A DNA stretch of 64,000 nucleotides from Sulfitobacter alexandrii (GCF_001886735.1 NZ_CP018076.1:868001-932000); one strand, 5' to 3'; numbered from the stretch's first letter, positions 26,240 to 35,681 are shown. Numbers and translations: made by a program. Notes: a model not told the origin generated them from the letters alone.

Positions 26240-26620
26240 TCAGGCGCCCCGCTTTTCGAGTTCCTCGACCGTTTCGTCATGCAGCCGCTGGAGTTCCGCC
26301 ATCGCCTCGTCCAGCTGAGCGCGCTGCTCGGCCAGTTCCCCAAGCTGGCGTTCGGAGGCGGTAACCCACGCCCGCATCTGCGCCTCCGTGCCTTCCTTTT
26401 CATAGATCAGAAGCCACTGACGGATGCCTTCCAGCGAGAAGCCGAACTTGCGGCCGCGCAGGATCAGCTTCATCCGGGCGCATTCCCGCGGGCTGTAGAA
26501 CCGGGACCGGCCTTCGCGTTCGGGATGCAGCAGTTCGATGTATTCGTAGTACCGCAGGGTCCGCGGGGTGACGTCGAAACGCTCGCACATCTGTTTGAAG
26601 GTCAGTCTGTCTTCGGTCAT
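26240..26620 (-). CDS. MerR-family regulator, paralogue of the one at 24491
   Basis: Encodes 126 residues from the ATG at 26620 (GGGGAG upstream). LTFKQMCERFDVTPRTLRYY and RMKLILRGRKFGFSLEGIRQWL closely match the MerR protein 1.4 kb away, and a C-terminal coiled-coil follows. No metal-binding cysteines are present. It is transcribed divergently from the thioesterase genes at 26727, which makes them its most likely targets along with acyl-CoA degradation genes (inference). Confidence 0.85.
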   Translation of the reverse strand: MTEDRLTFKQMCERFDVTPRTLRYYEYIELLHPEREGRSRFYSPRECARMKLILRGRKFGFSLEGIRQWLLIYEKEGTEAQMRAWVTASERQLGELAEQRAQLDEAMAELQRLHDETVEELEKRGA

Positions 26621-26726
26621 CTTCGGTCTCCCCGCGCGCAAGCTATGGTGCCGAATGTCCAAGCGCAACAGCCGGTCTTGTTCTTTGGCCGCGAGGCGCT
26701 GATAACGGTGCCCGAAAGGGAGCCAG

Positions 26727-27149
26727 ATGACCGACACGACTTCACGCGCGAACCAGTTCATCCGTGCGTTGCCGCACGCGCGGGCACTGGGGATGGAATT
26801 GAAGGCCCTGCGCGACGGCACGGCCGTCATTTCCATGCCTTACGCAGACAAGCTGATCGGTGACCCGAACACCGGTGTGGTCCATGGCGGCGCGGTGTCC
26901 GCGCTGATGGACACGGCCTGCGGGGCGGCCGTCATGAGCCACCCCAGCAACCCGGCGGGGACGGCCACCATCGACCTGCGGATCGAATATCTGCGCGCCG
27001 CCACGCCGGGTCAGACCATCACCACCGAGGCGACCTGCTATCACGTGACCCGCTCCGTCGCCTTCGTGCGGGCGACCGCGACGGACGACAACACCGAAAC
27101 GCCGGTGGCGACCGTGACAGGCACCTTCACCGTGGAGGGCGGCAAATGA
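26727..27149 (+). CDS. PaaI-type hotdog thioesterase
   Basis: Encodes 140 residues. The hotdog thioesterase motif GVVHGGAVSALMDTACGAAV lies near residues 50-69, where Asp and the HGG loop serve catalysis in PaaI/YdiI-like enzymes, followed by TIDLRIEYLRAATPGQTI. It should hydrolyse an acyl-CoA or aryl-CoA. It shares an ATGA overlap with a second hotdog gene, so the two subunits may form a hetero-oligomer. Confidence 0.87.
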   Translation: MTDTTSRANQFIRALPHARALGMELKALRDGTAVISMPYADKLIGDPNTGVVHGGAVSALMDTACGAAVMSHPSNPAGTATIDLRIEYLRAATPGQTITTEATCYHVTRSVAFVRATATDDNTETPVATVTGTFTVEGGK

Positions 27150-27658
27150 GCAAACGTCGAGGACCGGAACCCGTGCAGGTCGTCAAGCAGCGCCGCGATT
27201 CGGTGCTGCGCGCGCTGGTCGATGGTGTCCCCTATATCCAGTTCATGGGCATCGGTTTCGAGCGGCGCGGGGATGAACTGACCGGCATCCTGCCTTTCAA
27301 GGAAGACCTGATCGGCAATCCGCTTCTGCCCGCGTTGCATGGCGGTGCCACGTCGGCCTTTCTCGAGGTGACGGCGATCATCACGCTGAGCTGGAGCTAC
27401 ATCTGGGAGGACATGGAAAACGGCGTGCTGGATGTCAGCGACGTCGGCAACGTCGATCTGCCCCGGTTGCCCAAGACCATCGACTTTACCGTCGACTACC
27501 TGCGTTCCGGATTGCCGCGCGACGCCTATGCCCGCGCCCGGATCAATCGGTCGGGCAGGCGCTATGCCAGTGTTCACGTGGAGGGTTGGCAGGACAACCG
27601 CGAGCGCATGTTCGCGCAGGCCACGGGCCATTTCCTGATGCCGCAGCGCAAGGCGTGA
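27146..27658 (+). CDS. Second PaaI-type hotdog thioesterase
   Basis: Encodes 170 residues. The hotdog core shows LIGNPLLPALHGGATSAFLEVTAIITLSW near residues 53-81 and KTIDFTVDYLRSGLPRDAYA later. The catalytic acid position is Glu (FLE) rather than Asp as in its neighbour. It overlaps the preceding thioesterase by four bases and precedes the MATE gene by one base, giving a tight three-gene unit. A role in releasing acyl groups from CoA is likely. Confidence 0.82.
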   Translation: MSKRRGPEPVQVVKQRRDSVLRALVDGVPYIQFMGIGFERRGDELTGILPFKEDLIGNPLLPALHGGATSAFLEVTAIITLSWSYIWEDMENGVLDVSDVGNVDLPRLPKTIDFTVDYLRSGLPRDAYARARINRSGRRYASVHVEGWQDNRERMFAQATGHFLMPQRKA

Positions 27659-27659
27659 C

Positions 27660-29024
27660 ATGACCGAGCCGCTCCGCGAAAGCGAGGTGCGCGCGATCAG
27701 TACCGGCGCGCTGGCGCCGCGCGACGTCATCACCCACCGCCGCGTGCTCAACATCGCGCTGCCCATCGTCATTTCCAACGCCACCGTGCCGATACTGGGC
27801 GCGGTGGACACCGGGGTTGTCGGGCAGATCGGCCTTGCCGCGCCCGTGGGCGCCGTCGGGCTGGGCGCCATCATCCTCTCGGCGATATACTGGATTTTCG
27901 GCTTCCTGCGCATGGGCACTACCGGGCTGACCGCGCAAGCCTCGGGGCAGGGGGACGAGGCCGAGGTCGCCGCGCTGCTGACCCGCGGGCTGGTGATCGG
28001 TTTCGGGGCCGGCGTGCTTATCATCCTGTTGCAACTGCCCCTGTTCCTTGCCGCCTTCCGGGTGTCGCCGGGCAGCGCCGAGGTGGAAGGTCTCGCACAA
28101 TCCTACATGGCGATCCGCGTCTGGTCGGCGCCGGCGGCCATCGCGCTCTATGCCATCACCGGCTGGCTGATCGCGCAAGAGCGCACCCGTGCCGTGCTGG
28201 CGATCCAGGTCGCGATGAACGGCATCAACATCGTGCTCGACCTGTGGTTCGTGCTGGGCCTCGACTGGGGCGTGCAGGGGGTCGCCGTGGCGACCTTCAT
28301 CGCCGAATGGACCGGCGCGGCCCTCGGCCTCTGGTTCTGCCGCGCCGCCTTTTTTGGGACCGCATGGCGGAACTGGTCCCGTGTCTTCGACCGGGTGCGG
28401 TGGATCCGGATGGCGCGGCTCAATTCGGATATCCTGATCCGGTCCCTGCTGCTCGAGGCGATGTTCGTTTCCTTCATGTTCTTCGGGGCGGGCATGGGCG
28501 ACGTCACGCTCGCGGCCAATCAGGTGCTGCTGCATTTCCTGATGATCACCTCCTACGGGCTCGATGGCTTCGCCTTTTCCGCCGAAGCGCTGGTGGGTCG
28601 CGCGATGGGGGCGGGGCGGCGCGACGTGCTGCGCCGGGGGGCGCTGGTCAGCACCGGCTGGGCCTACGCCACCTCCGTGCTGGCCTCGGCCGTGATCGCG
28701 CTCGCCGGGCCGCAGATCGTCGACCTGATGGTCAAGGCTCCCGAGGTGCAGCAGGCGGCCCGTCTCTACATGCCATACCTGGTGGTCCTGCCGGTGATCG
28801 CCTGCGCCGCCTTCATGCTGGACGGAATCTTCATCGGCGCCACCCGCTCGCGCGACATGCGCAACATGATGGCGGTCAGCTTTGCGTTCTACGTGGTGGC
28901 TGTGGCGCTGATGCTGCCGACGCTGGGCAATCACGGCCTGTGGCTGGCGCTTCTGATCGCCTTCATCGCCCGCGCCGTGACGCTCGGTCTGCGCTACCCG
29001 GCGCTGGAGCGGGCGGCGGGCTAG
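27660..29024 (+). CDS. MATE-family efflux transporter
   Basis: Encodes 454 residues with about twelve hydrophobic segments. The MATE/DinF pattern is visible early (NIALPIVISNATVPILGAVDTGVVG near residue 31) and again in the second half (LRRGALVSTGWAY). It is an inner-membrane cation-coupled exporter. It follows the thioesterase gene by one base, so it may export an acid or aromatic product released by the thioesterases, or simply drugs. Confidence 0.9.
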   Translation: MTEPLRESEVRAISTGALAPRDVITHRRVLNIALPIVISNATVPILGAVDTGVVGQIGLAAPVGAVGLGAIILSAIYWIFGFLRMGTTGLTAQASGQGDEAEVAALLTRGLVIGFGAGVLIILLQLPLFLAAFRVSPGSAEVEGLAQSYMAIRVWSAPAAIALYAITGWLIAQERTRAVLAIQVAMNGINIVLDLWFVLGLDWGVQGVAVATFIAEWTGAALGLWFCRAAFFGTAWRNWSRVFDRVRWIRMARLNSDILIRSLLLEAMFVSFMFFGAGMGDVTLAANQVLLHFLMITSYGLDGFAFSAEALVGRAMGAGRRDVLRRGALVSTGWAYATSVLASAVIALAGPQIVDLMVKAPEVQQAARLYMPYLVVLPVIACAAFMLDGIFIGATRSRDMRNMMAVSFAFYVVAVALMLPTLGNHGLWLALLIAFIARAVTLGLRYPALERAAG

Positions 29025-29051
29025 CCCGTCCCGCCTCTCGGGCGCGCCGGT

Positions 29052-29402
29052 TCAGAGGATCGCGCGGACTTTCTCGGGGGGGCGGCCGATCACGGCGCGC
29101 GCCCCGGCAAAGACGATCGGACGTTCGATCAGGATCGGATGGGCCGCCATCGCCGCCAGCAGCGCCGTTTCCGAGGCGTCGGAATCCAGCCCCAGCTCGC
29201 GCAGGATCTTCTCTCCGCTCCGCAGCATCCCGTGCAGGCTCCCGAGCCCGAGCGCATCGCGCGCCGCCTCGATCTCGACGGGGGCGGGCGGATCCTCGAG
29301 GTAGCGGCGCACCGCGACCTCCGCGCCGGTTTCCTGCAGCAACGACAGGGCCTGCCGCGATTTCGAACAGCGCGGGTTGTGCCAGATGGTGATCACAGCC
29401 AT
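29052..29402 (-). CDS. arsC: Arsenate reductase (glutaredoxin-type ArsC)
   Basis: Encodes 116 residues. The N-terminal motif [14 protein letters not shown] carries the catalytic Cys of ArsC (HNPxCSKSR), and ILIERPIVF plus [13 protein letters not shown] give the downstream arginines that bind arsenate. It reduces arsenate to arsenite with glutathione/glutaredoxin. Its start overlaps the pyrD stop by ten bases. No arsenite exporter lies nearby. Confidence 0.9.
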   Translation of the reverse strand: MAVITIWHNPRCSKSRQALSLLQETGAEVAVRRYLEDPPAPVEIEAARDALGLGSLHGMLRSGEKILRELGLDSDASETALLAAMAAHPILIERPIVFAGARAVIGRPPEKVRAIL

Positions 29403-30436
29403 TCCTTTCGCCGGCTCGCGACCGCATCCGAAACCTGGTCGAACCCGTCGCGTTCCAGCAGGACATCAAGGCCGCGGGCGATCTCCGCCGCAAGGCCGAG
29501 CCCGTGAAACACCAGCGCCGTGTAGAGCTGGACGGCGGAGGCCCCCGCACAGATCTTGGCATAGGCCTGTTCCGCCGATCCGACACCGCCGACCCCGATC
29601 AGGGGAATGTCGGTCAGCGTGGACAGACGGGCCAGCACGCGGGTCGACTTGTCAAAGAGCGGCTGGCCCGACAGACCGCCCGCCTGGTGCGCGTGCGACG
29701 AGCGCAACCCCTCGCGGTCCAGCGTGGTGTTGGTGGCGATGATCGCGTCGACACCGGCGGTTTCGGCGACCTCCGCCACGTCCGAGATCTCGGCGTCCGA
29801 CAGGTCGGGCGCGATCTTCAGGAAGACCGGGGTGGTGCCGCGGACGCTCATCACCCCCGCCAAGAGCCCAGCCAGCGCCGCCTTGCCCTGCAGGTCGCGC
29901 AGCTTTTCGGTATTGGGCGAGGACACGTTGACCGTCGCGAAATCGACGTGGTCCCGTGCCGCGACCATGACGCCGGTGAAATCGGCCGAGCGGTCGATGC
30001 TGGCCTTGTTCGCGCCAAGGTTCAGCCCGACGGGAACGCTGCTGCGGCGCCGCGCCAGCCGATCGCAAATGAGCCGCGCGCCGTCGTTGTTGAACCCGAA
30101 ACGGTTGATCGCGGCCCCGTCTTCTGTCAGGCGGAACAGGCGGGGGCGGGGGTTTCCCGGCTGGGCGAGAGGCGTCGCCGCCCCCACTTCGAGAAAACCG
30201 AAACCGGCCCTCGACAGGGGGCCGACCGCGCGCGCGTTCTTGTCGAAGCCTGCTGCCAGCCCGACGGGGTTGGGCAGGTCGATGCCCGCAACGCGGGTCC
30301 GCAGCCGGTCCGAGGTCACCGGGCCGGGTTGCGCCGCAAGCCCGCTGCGCAGCGCCCTGAGCGCCATGCGATGTGCTCTTTCCGGATCAAGTCGGTGCAG
30401 GGCCGCGAGGCCCAGCCGCTCCACCGCCGGTCTCAT
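29393..30436 (-). CDS. pyrD: Dihydroorotate dehydrogenase (quinone)
   Basis: Encodes 347 residues from the ATG at 30436. Class 2 features are visible: an N-terminal helical membrane-association region, [13 protein letters not shown] for FMN binding near residue 60, NVSSPNT with the catalytic Ser, KIAPDLSD, and [10 protein letters not shown]. It oxidises dihydroorotate to orotate in pyrimidine synthesis with ubiquinone as acceptor. It overlaps the DUF1330 gene by four bases (ATGA) at its 5' end and arsC at its 3' end. Confidence 0.95.
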   Translation of the reverse strand: MRPAVERLGLAALHRLDPERAHRMALRALRSGLAAQPGPVTSDRLRTRVAGIDLPNPVGLAAGFDKNARAVGPLSRAGFGFLEVGAATPLAQPGNPRPRLFRLTEDGAAINRFGFNNDGARLICDRLARRRSSVPVGLNLGANKASIDRSADFTGVMVAARDHVDFATVNVSSPNTEKLRDLQGKAALAGLLAGVMSVRGTTPVFLKIAPDLSDAEISDVAEVAETAGVDAIIATNTTLDREGLRSSHAHQAGGLSGQPLFDKSTRVLARLSTLTDIPLIGVGGVGSAEQAYAKICAGASAVQLYTALVFHGLGLAAEIARGLDVLLERDGFDQVSDAVASRRKEWL

Positions 30437-30867
30437 CCGAAGCCGCCTTGGGTCACCGCGCGCGGCGTCGTGCGGATCAGCCGCGAGGTGCGCACCGCCG
30501 CCTGCCGGTGGATCACCGCACGCTGGTACTCGGGGTCCGACACCATGGCGAGAAAGGCATGCGCGCTGGGGTAGGCGGCAATGAAGACCGCGTCCCAGGT
30601 CTCGTCCTGCGGGCCGATCAGGGTCACGTCGAAACGCCCGCTCCACAGGATGCTGCCGCCGACGCGGGCCAGAACGGGGGCCGAATGCTTGCCATAGAGC
30701 GCATAGGCCTCCGCCCCGCTGAGCCCGTCGCGCGCGAGGTCGTGGTCGCCCGGATAGTCGGCCTTGTCCCTGAAGGCGACCAGGTTCAGCATGTTGAGAG
30801 GCGCGTCGCGGTCCAGCGCCTTGAACGCGTCGAACTGCGCGCGGTCGGGGTCGATGTATCCTGTCAT
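30433..30867 (-). CDS. DUF1330-domain protein
   Basis: Encodes 144 residues. [16 protein letters not shown] near residue 24, [24 protein letters not shown], and [19 protein letters not shown] near residue 98 match the ferredoxin-like alpha/beta dimer fold of DUF1330. The biochemical role is unknown. Start and stop are both overlapped by neighbours (ATGA on each side), so it is translated with pyrD. Confidence 0.82.
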   Translation of the reverse strand: MTGYIDPDRAQFDAFKALDRDAPLNMLNLVAFRDKADYPGDHDLARDGLSGAEAYALYGKHSAPVLARVGGSILWSGRFDVTLIGPQDETWDAVFIAAYPSAHAFLAMVSDPEYQRAVIHRQAAVRTSRLIRTTPRAVTQGGFG

Positions 30868-31214
30868 CGGCTGGCCTCCTCCAGGCCCGCGGGAAACTGG
30901 TGCGCGCCGCCGGCGATCGGCAGCGGCTGGGCCCAGACCACGTCGTCCATGGTCAGCCGGCGGTAGAGATGCGGAAACAGCGCGCCGCCGCGGGACGGTT
31001 CCCATTTCAGGTCGGCGCCCGCCGCATCGGCGTCGACGGCCACCAGCATCAGCCCCTCGATCCCGGCAAAGTATTTCTCCGCCGTTTCCGGGGCCTGCCC
31101 GGCGGTAGAGAAGTGCACGTAACCGTCCGCGACGTCGATCGGTGCGCCCTCTGTGCTGCCGTCGCGGCGCAGGGCCGCCCATTCGTCGGCGAGAAAAATC
31201 TTGTATATCAACAT
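30864..31214 (-). CDS. DUF952-domain protein
   Basis: Encodes 116 residues from the ATG at 31214. [13 protein letters not shown] at the start, [20 protein letters not shown] in the middle, and [18 protein letters not shown] near residue 70 are characteristic of DUF952, a small fold whose members resemble ADP-ribosyl-handling domains but lack an assigned reaction. It is the first gene of the overlapping operon DUF952-DUF1330-pyrD-arsC. Confidence 0.84.
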   Translation of the reverse strand: MLIYKIFLADEWAALRRDGSTEGAPIDVADGYVHFSTAGQAPETAEKYFAGIEGLMLVAVDADAAGADLKWEPSRGGALFPHLYRRLTMDDVVWAQPLPIAGGAHQFPAGLEEASR

Positions 31215-31300
31215 GGCGCAGTGATGCCCCGGGAGACGCCAGCGGTCAAGCACCTGCGCCGCCCCGGGCGCAGGGTCATGATCGGGGGCAGGCGCCCCGC

Positions 31301-31322
31301 TTCTTTATGCCAGAAATACTCC
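31301..31322 (-). repeat. Dispersed intergenic element, copy 2
   Basis: On the minus strand: GGAGTATTTCTGGCATAAAG then AAG, followed by a G/C-run hairpin (about 31284-31300). It closely matches the copies at 39976 and 49475. It lies in the 257-base gap between the DUF952 gene and the 5'-nucleotidase. Confidence 0.6.
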
Positions 31323-31471
31323 ATCACGCGGTTTCGGCCCGTGCACCGGCTGCATGACGCGGCACATCCGCAGACGGGACGGGCTGACCCGGCGGCAGGC
31401 GGGATACAAGCCTTTGACAGGGGGCAGGTCGCAGGCCACCATGCGGACATGCATTCCAACGGGGAAAGACC

Positions 31472-33028
31472 ATGACACGATTCTTGACGGGCGCCGCGGC
31501 GCTGGCCCTCACGGCCGGCGCGGCCGCCGCCGATTACCAGCTGACCATCCTGCATACCAACGACTTCCACGCGCGGTTCGAGCCGATCAGCAAGTACGAC
31601 GGACCCTGCGCGGCCGAGGACAACACCGCGGGCGAGTGTTTCGGTGGCTCCGCGCGCCTGATGACGGCGATCACCGAGGCGCGGGCGCGGTCGAACAATT
31701 CGATCCTCGTCGATGGCGGCGACCAGTTCCAGGGCACGCTGTTCTATTCGTACTACAAGGGCGCACTGGCCGCCGAGATGATGAACAAGATGGGCTATGA
31801 CGCGATGACCGTGGGCAACCACGAATTCGACGATGGCCCCGAGGTGCTGAAAGGCTTCATCGACACCATCGACTTTCCGATCCTGATGTCCAATGCCGAC
31901 GTGTCGGCGGAGCAGCTGCTGGCGGACAGCCTGCCGAAGTCGGTGGTGATCGAGCGCGGCGGCGAGAAACTGGGCCTGATCGGCCTGACCCCGCAGGATA
32001 CCGACGAACTGGCCAGCCCCGGTGAGAACGTCACCTTTTCCGATCCCGTCGCCGCCGTTCAGGGCGAAGTGGACAAGCTGACCGCCGAAGGCGTGAACAA
32101 GATCATCGTGCTGTCGCATTCGGGCTACGCGGTGGACCAGCGCGTCGCGGCCGAGACCACGGGCGTCGACGTGATCGTCGGCGGCCACACGAACACGCTG
32201 CTCAGCAACACCAACGATCGTGCCGAAGGCCCCTATCCGACAATGGTGGGGGATGTCGCCATCGTGCAGGCCTATGCCTACGGCAAGTTCCTGGGCGAGC
32301 TCAACGTGACCTTCGACGACGAGGGCAAGGTGACCGAAGCGACCGGCGAGCCGCTGATCATGGACGCTGCCGTGACCGAGGACGAGGGCACCGTCGCTCG
32401 CATCTCCGAAGCGGCCGCGCCGCTGGAGGAGATCCGGAACAAGGTTGTGGCCGAGGCCACCGACGCCATCGAGGGCAACCGCGATGTGTGCCGCAAGCAG
32501 GAATGTTCGATGGGCAATCTCGTCTCGGACGCAATGCTGGCGCGGGTGCGTGACCAAGGCATCGACGTGGCGATATCGAACTCGGGCGGTCTGCGGGCCT
32601 CCATCGATGCCGGCGAAGTCACGATGGGCGAGGTTCTGACGGTGCTGCCGTTCCAGAATACCCTGTCCACCTTCCAGGTCACCGGCGAGACGTTGAAGGC
32701 GGCGCTCGAGAACGGCGTCAGCCAGATCGAGGAAGGCGCGGGCCGCTTCCCGCAGGTGGCGGGCATGACCTTCGCCTTCGACGCCAGCGCCGAGCCGGGC
32801 AGCCGGATCAGCGACGTGACCGTGGGCGGGGAACCGCTCGACCCGGCCAAGACCTATGGCGTGGTCTCAAACAACTACGTGCGCAACGGCGGCGATGGCT
32901 ACGAGATGTTCAAGACGGCGATGAACCCCTACGACTTCGGACCCGACCTTGCGGACGTCACGGCGGAATATCTTGCCGAGAACGGGCCCTACACGCCCTA
33001 CACCGACGGTCGCATCACCGCAAAGTAA
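31472..33028 (+). CDS. Periplasmic 5'-nucleotidase (UshA-like metallophosphoesterase)
   Basis: Encodes 518 residues with a signal peptide (MTRFLTGAAALALTAGAAAA). The two-metal site is complete: LHTNDFHARFEP near residue 26, DGGDQFQGTLF near residue 80, GNHEFDDG near residue 113, SHSGYA near residue 212 and GGHTNT near residue 233. The C-terminal nucleotide-binding domain includes SNSGGLRASI and NNYVRNGGDGYEMF. It should strip phosphate from nucleotides in the periplasm for phosphate and nucleoside uptake. A strong terminator follows. Confidence 0.92.
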   Translation: MTRFLTGAAALALTAGAAAADYQLTILHTNDFHARFEPISKYDGPCAAEDNTAGECFGGSARLMTAITEARARSNNSILVDGGDQFQGTLFYSYYKGALAAEMMNKMGYDAMTVGNHEFDDGPEVLKGFIDTIDFPILMSNADVSAEQLLADSLPKSVVIERGGEKLGLIGLTPQDTDELASPGENVTFSDPVAAVQGEVDKLTAEGVNKIIVLSHSGYAVDQRVAAETTGVDVIVGGHTNTLLSNTNDRAEGPYPTMVGDVAIVQAYAYGKFLGELNVTFDDEGKVTEATGEPLIMDAAVTEDEGTVARISEAAAPLEEIRNKVVAEATDAIEGNRDVCRKQECSMGNLVSDAMLARVRDQGIDVAISNSGGLRASIDAGEVTMGEVLTVLPFQNTLSTFQVTGETLKAALENGVSQIEEGAGRFPQVAGMTFAFDASAEPGSRISDVTVGGEPLDPAKTYGVVSNNYVRNGGDGYEMFKTAMNPYDFGPDLADVTAEYLAENGPYTPYTDGRITAK

Positions 33029-33050
33029 GGTGGCACTGAGGCCAGTTCAG

Positions 33051-33079
33051 AGGCGCGGCCGGTCCCGGCCGCGCCTTTT
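33051..33079 (+). terminator. Rho-independent terminator after 5'-nucleotidase
   Basis: Twelve-base GC-rich stem (AGGCGCGGCCGG / CCGGCCGCGCCT) followed by a T-run. It lies between the convergent nucleotidase and MFS genes. Confidence 0.88.
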
Positions 33080-33112
33080 ACTTTTTGCACCGGACCTTTT
33101 GCCCCCGGATCC

Positions 33113-34357
33113 TCAGCTGGTGGTTTCCGGGGCCTGCTGCGAGACCTCGACCGTTTGCAGGGCGGATGTCCGGCCCGCGTTGATCGGCTGGAAGCTGGAC
33201 TTGTCCGCATCGGCCACCGCCTCGCGCTTGGATATCCGCCACAGCGTATAAAGGATCACGACTCCGTGCGAGACTGCCGTGGTGAGGAACAGCGCCCGCA
33301 CGCCGATCTCCGCCATGGCGAGGCCCGCGACCGTGGGCCCGATGATAGACCCGATCCCGAAGGTCAGCAGCAGCCCGCCCGAGATCTGGATCGCGGTGCC
33401 GGGTTCGGCGTGGTCGTTCGCATGGGCGACGATGACCGGGTACATCGCGTAGATCGATCCGCCCAGAAGCGCGGCGAGGGTCAGGTTCAGCGCGCGGCCA
33501 TCGGGGGCCAGCAGGATGAACGCGAGATCCGCCACCAGTGCCAGCGCCGCGACGCCCACGAGTACCTTGCGGCGGTCCATCCGGTCCGACAGCAGGCCCA
33601 CCGGCATCTGGATCACCGCTCCGGCGAGGATGGGGATGGAGATGAACAGCGACACCGCCGCCAGCACCAGCCCGACGTTCTGCGCATAGACGGCCGCCAG
33701 CGTTCCGAAGGCGGCGTTGGACACGCCGACCCAGAAAACCGCAAAGACGGCCACGGGGGAATTGCGCCACAGCGCCCTGAGGTTGAGCTTGACCGTGACC
33801 AGCGGGGCAGGGGTGGAGGAGGAACTGAGCGCGGTCGGCACCAGCGCCATGCAGTAGAAGATCGCGGCCAGCGCAAAGAACAGGAAGCCCGAGGGGTCTC
33901 CGATCGTCAGCATCAGCGATCCCGCGGTGCTCGCCGCGAGGTTGACCATGGTGTAGACACCGAAGATGCGCCCGCGCGTTTCGGGGGTGGATTGCTCGCT
34001 CAACCAGCTTTCCACGATCATGGCCGCGCCCGCGAAACAGAAGCCGCAGACCCCGCGCAGCACGATCCACGCCCAGGGGGTGATCTGTATGGCGCTGGCC
34101 AGCATCGATATGGCGGCGATGGCTGCAAGCGCGCCGAACGCGCGGACATGGCCGACCCTTGCCACCAGGGCCGGCGTCATCAGGCAGCCCGACACATAGC
34201 CAAGCGCCCAGCCGGTCCCCAGAAGCCCGAGAGAGATGGCCGAAAAGCCCTCGATATTGCCGCGCACGGGCAGGATCAGGCCATTGATTCCCCCGGCGAA
34301 CAGCAGGAAGGCGGACCCGAGCAGCAGGGCGCTGACAGGCAGGAATTGTCTGAGCAT
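33113..34357 (-). CDS. MFS transporter (YcaD-like)
   Basis: About 414 residues from the ATG at 34357, preceded by AAAGGA. It has about twelve membrane helices and the MFS loop motif SDRMDRRKVLVG in the middle, plus MIVESWLSEQSTPETRGRIFGVYTM, the pattern of the YcaD/YfkF-like group. A hydrophilic C-terminal tail of about 40 residues follows the last helix. The substrate is unknown. Confidence 0.88.
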   Translation of the reverse strand: MLRQFLPVSALLLGSAFLLFAGGINGLILPVRGNIEGFSAISLGLLGTGWALGYVSGCLMTPALVARVGHVRAFGALAAIAAISMLASAIQITPWAWIVLRGVCGFCFAGAAMIVESWLSEQSTPETRGRIFGVYTMVNLAASTAGSLMLTIGDPSGFLFFALAAIFYCMALVPTALSSSSTPAPLVTVKLNLRALWRNSPVAVFAVFWVGVSNAAFGTLAAVYAQNVGLVLAAVSLFISIPILAGAVIQMPVGLLSDRMDRRKVLVGVAALALVADLAFILLAPDGRALNLTLAALLGGSIYAMYPVIVAHANDHAEPGTAIQISGGLLLTFGIGSIIGPTVAGLAMAEIGVRALFLTTAVSHGVVILYTLWRISKREAVADADKSSFQPINAGRTSALQTVEVSQQAPETTS

Positions 34358-34512
34358 GGCGGTCCTTTCTCTTGCCGGATGACCGAAGATTGCCAGAGAC
34401 CGGTCCGGGATTACAGCCCGCACGGGGCGATTCCGGGTTGGGTGGATGTCTTTGCAGGCCCCGCCGTGACGCTGTAGCCTGCGGCGCAGACATGACGCTG
34501 GAGGATGGATGA

Positions 34513-35181
34513 ATGTGTGGACGAATGGCCGTGACGCTTCCGCATGATGCGATGGCGCAGATCTTTGCCGCGGCGCCCGCGAACGCCTTGCCGGCCGTTC
34601 CGAACTACAATGTCTGCCCGACCAACGACGTGCACGTCGTGACGGCGGGCGACGACGCTGGCCAGCGCCGGCTGGGGGCCATGCGCTGGGGCTTCATTCC
34701 GCACTGGTACAAGAAGCCGGGCGACGGTCCGTTGCTGATCAACGCGCGGGCCGAGACCATCGCGGAAAAGCCCGCCTTCCGCGAGGCGGCGCGTGCGCGG
34801 CGCGGCATCATCGTGGCCTCGGGCTTTTACGAATGGACAAAGGACACCGACGGCGGGCGCGATCCGTGGTACATCACCCGTCGCGACAACGGACCGCTGG
34901 CGCTGGCGGCTGTCTGGCAGGACTGGCGACCGGATGCGGAGGAGGGGATGCGGACCTGCGCGGTGGTGACCTGCGGCGCGAACGGGCCGATGCAGCAAAT
35001 CCACCACCGCATGCCCGTGGTGCTGGAGCCCGAGGACTGGCCGCTCTGGCTGGGCGAGGCGGGCAAGGGCGCGGCCGTGCTGATGAAGTCCGCCCCGGAT
35101 GACGCGCTGACGTGGCATCGCGTCGATCGTGCCGTGAACTCGAACCGCGCATCGGGGTCCGCGCTGGTCGAACCGGTCTGA
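34513..35181 (+). CDS. yedK: SOS response-associated protein YedK (HMCES family)
   Basis: Encodes 222 residues. The start MCGR exposes the catalytic Cys2, which forms a thiazolidine link to abasic sites in single-stranded DNA. NYNVCPTNDV, NARAETIAEKPAFREA, GFYEW with the active Glu, and HHRMPVVL with the active His are all present. It protects abasic sites at replication forks. The length is normal. Confidence 0.95.
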   Translation: MCGRMAVTLPHDAMAQIFAAAPANALPAVPNYNVCPTNDVHVVTAGDDAGQRRLGAMRWGFIPHWYKKPGDGPLLINARAETIAEKPAFREAARARRGIIVASGFYEWTKDTDGGRDPWYITRRDNGPLALAAVWQDWRPDAEEGMRTCAVVTCGANGPMQQIHHRMPVVLEPEDWPLWLGEAGKGAAVLMKSAPDDALTWHRVDRAVNSNRASGSALVEPV

Positions 35182-35187
35182 CCGCAC

Positions 35188-35223
35188 GCCGAAAGGCCCC
35201 GTGCGGCGCACGGAGCCTTCGGC
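35188..35223. terminator. Bidirectional terminator-like hairpin
   Basis: A long stem (GCCGAAAGGCCCCGTGC paired with GCACGGAGCCTTCGGC, with one bulge and mismatch) lies between the convergent yedK and cupredoxin-like genes. No strong T-run is seen. Confidence 0.6.
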
Positions 35224-35239
35224 GGTCTGTCTTGGTGGA

Positions 35240-35587
35240 TCAGTCGTTCAGCGGGGCCGGATCGTAGGAAATCTCGCCTTCCACAAGCCCTTCGCCGTCC
35301 TGACCGTTGGAGAAGGTCAGCGGGGTCGAATGGGTCAGGTTCAGACGATAGGTCGCATCCACGCCGATCGGGCCGGATTCCCAGCTGTCTTCCGGGCCGG
35401 AAAGATACTGTACCTGGCCGCTCAGGTTGGTGAAGATCACGTTGTCGCCCGGCTTGGCATAGGTCGTGGACGGGAAGAACGACCCTTCCATGATCAGGAC
35501 GGACTGGTTGTCGGCCTGGGCGGCGCCGACCCAGAATGCGGTTGCGGCAGCAACGGCGACAGCGCCCTTGCAGAATGTGTCAAGCAT
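35240..35587 (-). CDS. Secreted cupredoxin-like protein lacking copper ligands
   Basis: Encodes 115 residues with a signal peptide ending near AAQA (residue 25). The mature part GSFFPSTTYAKPGDNVIFTNLSG follows the pattern of small blue-copper folds (FxPxTxxxxxGDxVxFxN). However, the usual His after the FxN segment and the C-terminal Cys/His/Met ligands are absent, and only one His and no Cys remain in the mature chain. It is probably a cupredoxin fold reused for binding or structure. Confidence 0.65.
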   Translation of the reverse strand: MLDTFCKGAVAVAAATAFWVGAAQADNQSVLIMEGSFFPSTTYAKPGDNVIFTNLSGQVQYLSGPEDSWESGPIGVDATYRLNLTHSTPLTFSNGQDGEGLVEGEISYDPAPLND

Positions 35588-35681
35588 CGAAGTGCTCCTT
35601 GTAACGGCCCCACCCGGTTACGGATGAGTCGTGGTAAACGGCAAATGCGGCGAAATTTTGTTCGCTCGCCGCTTTGTGACC

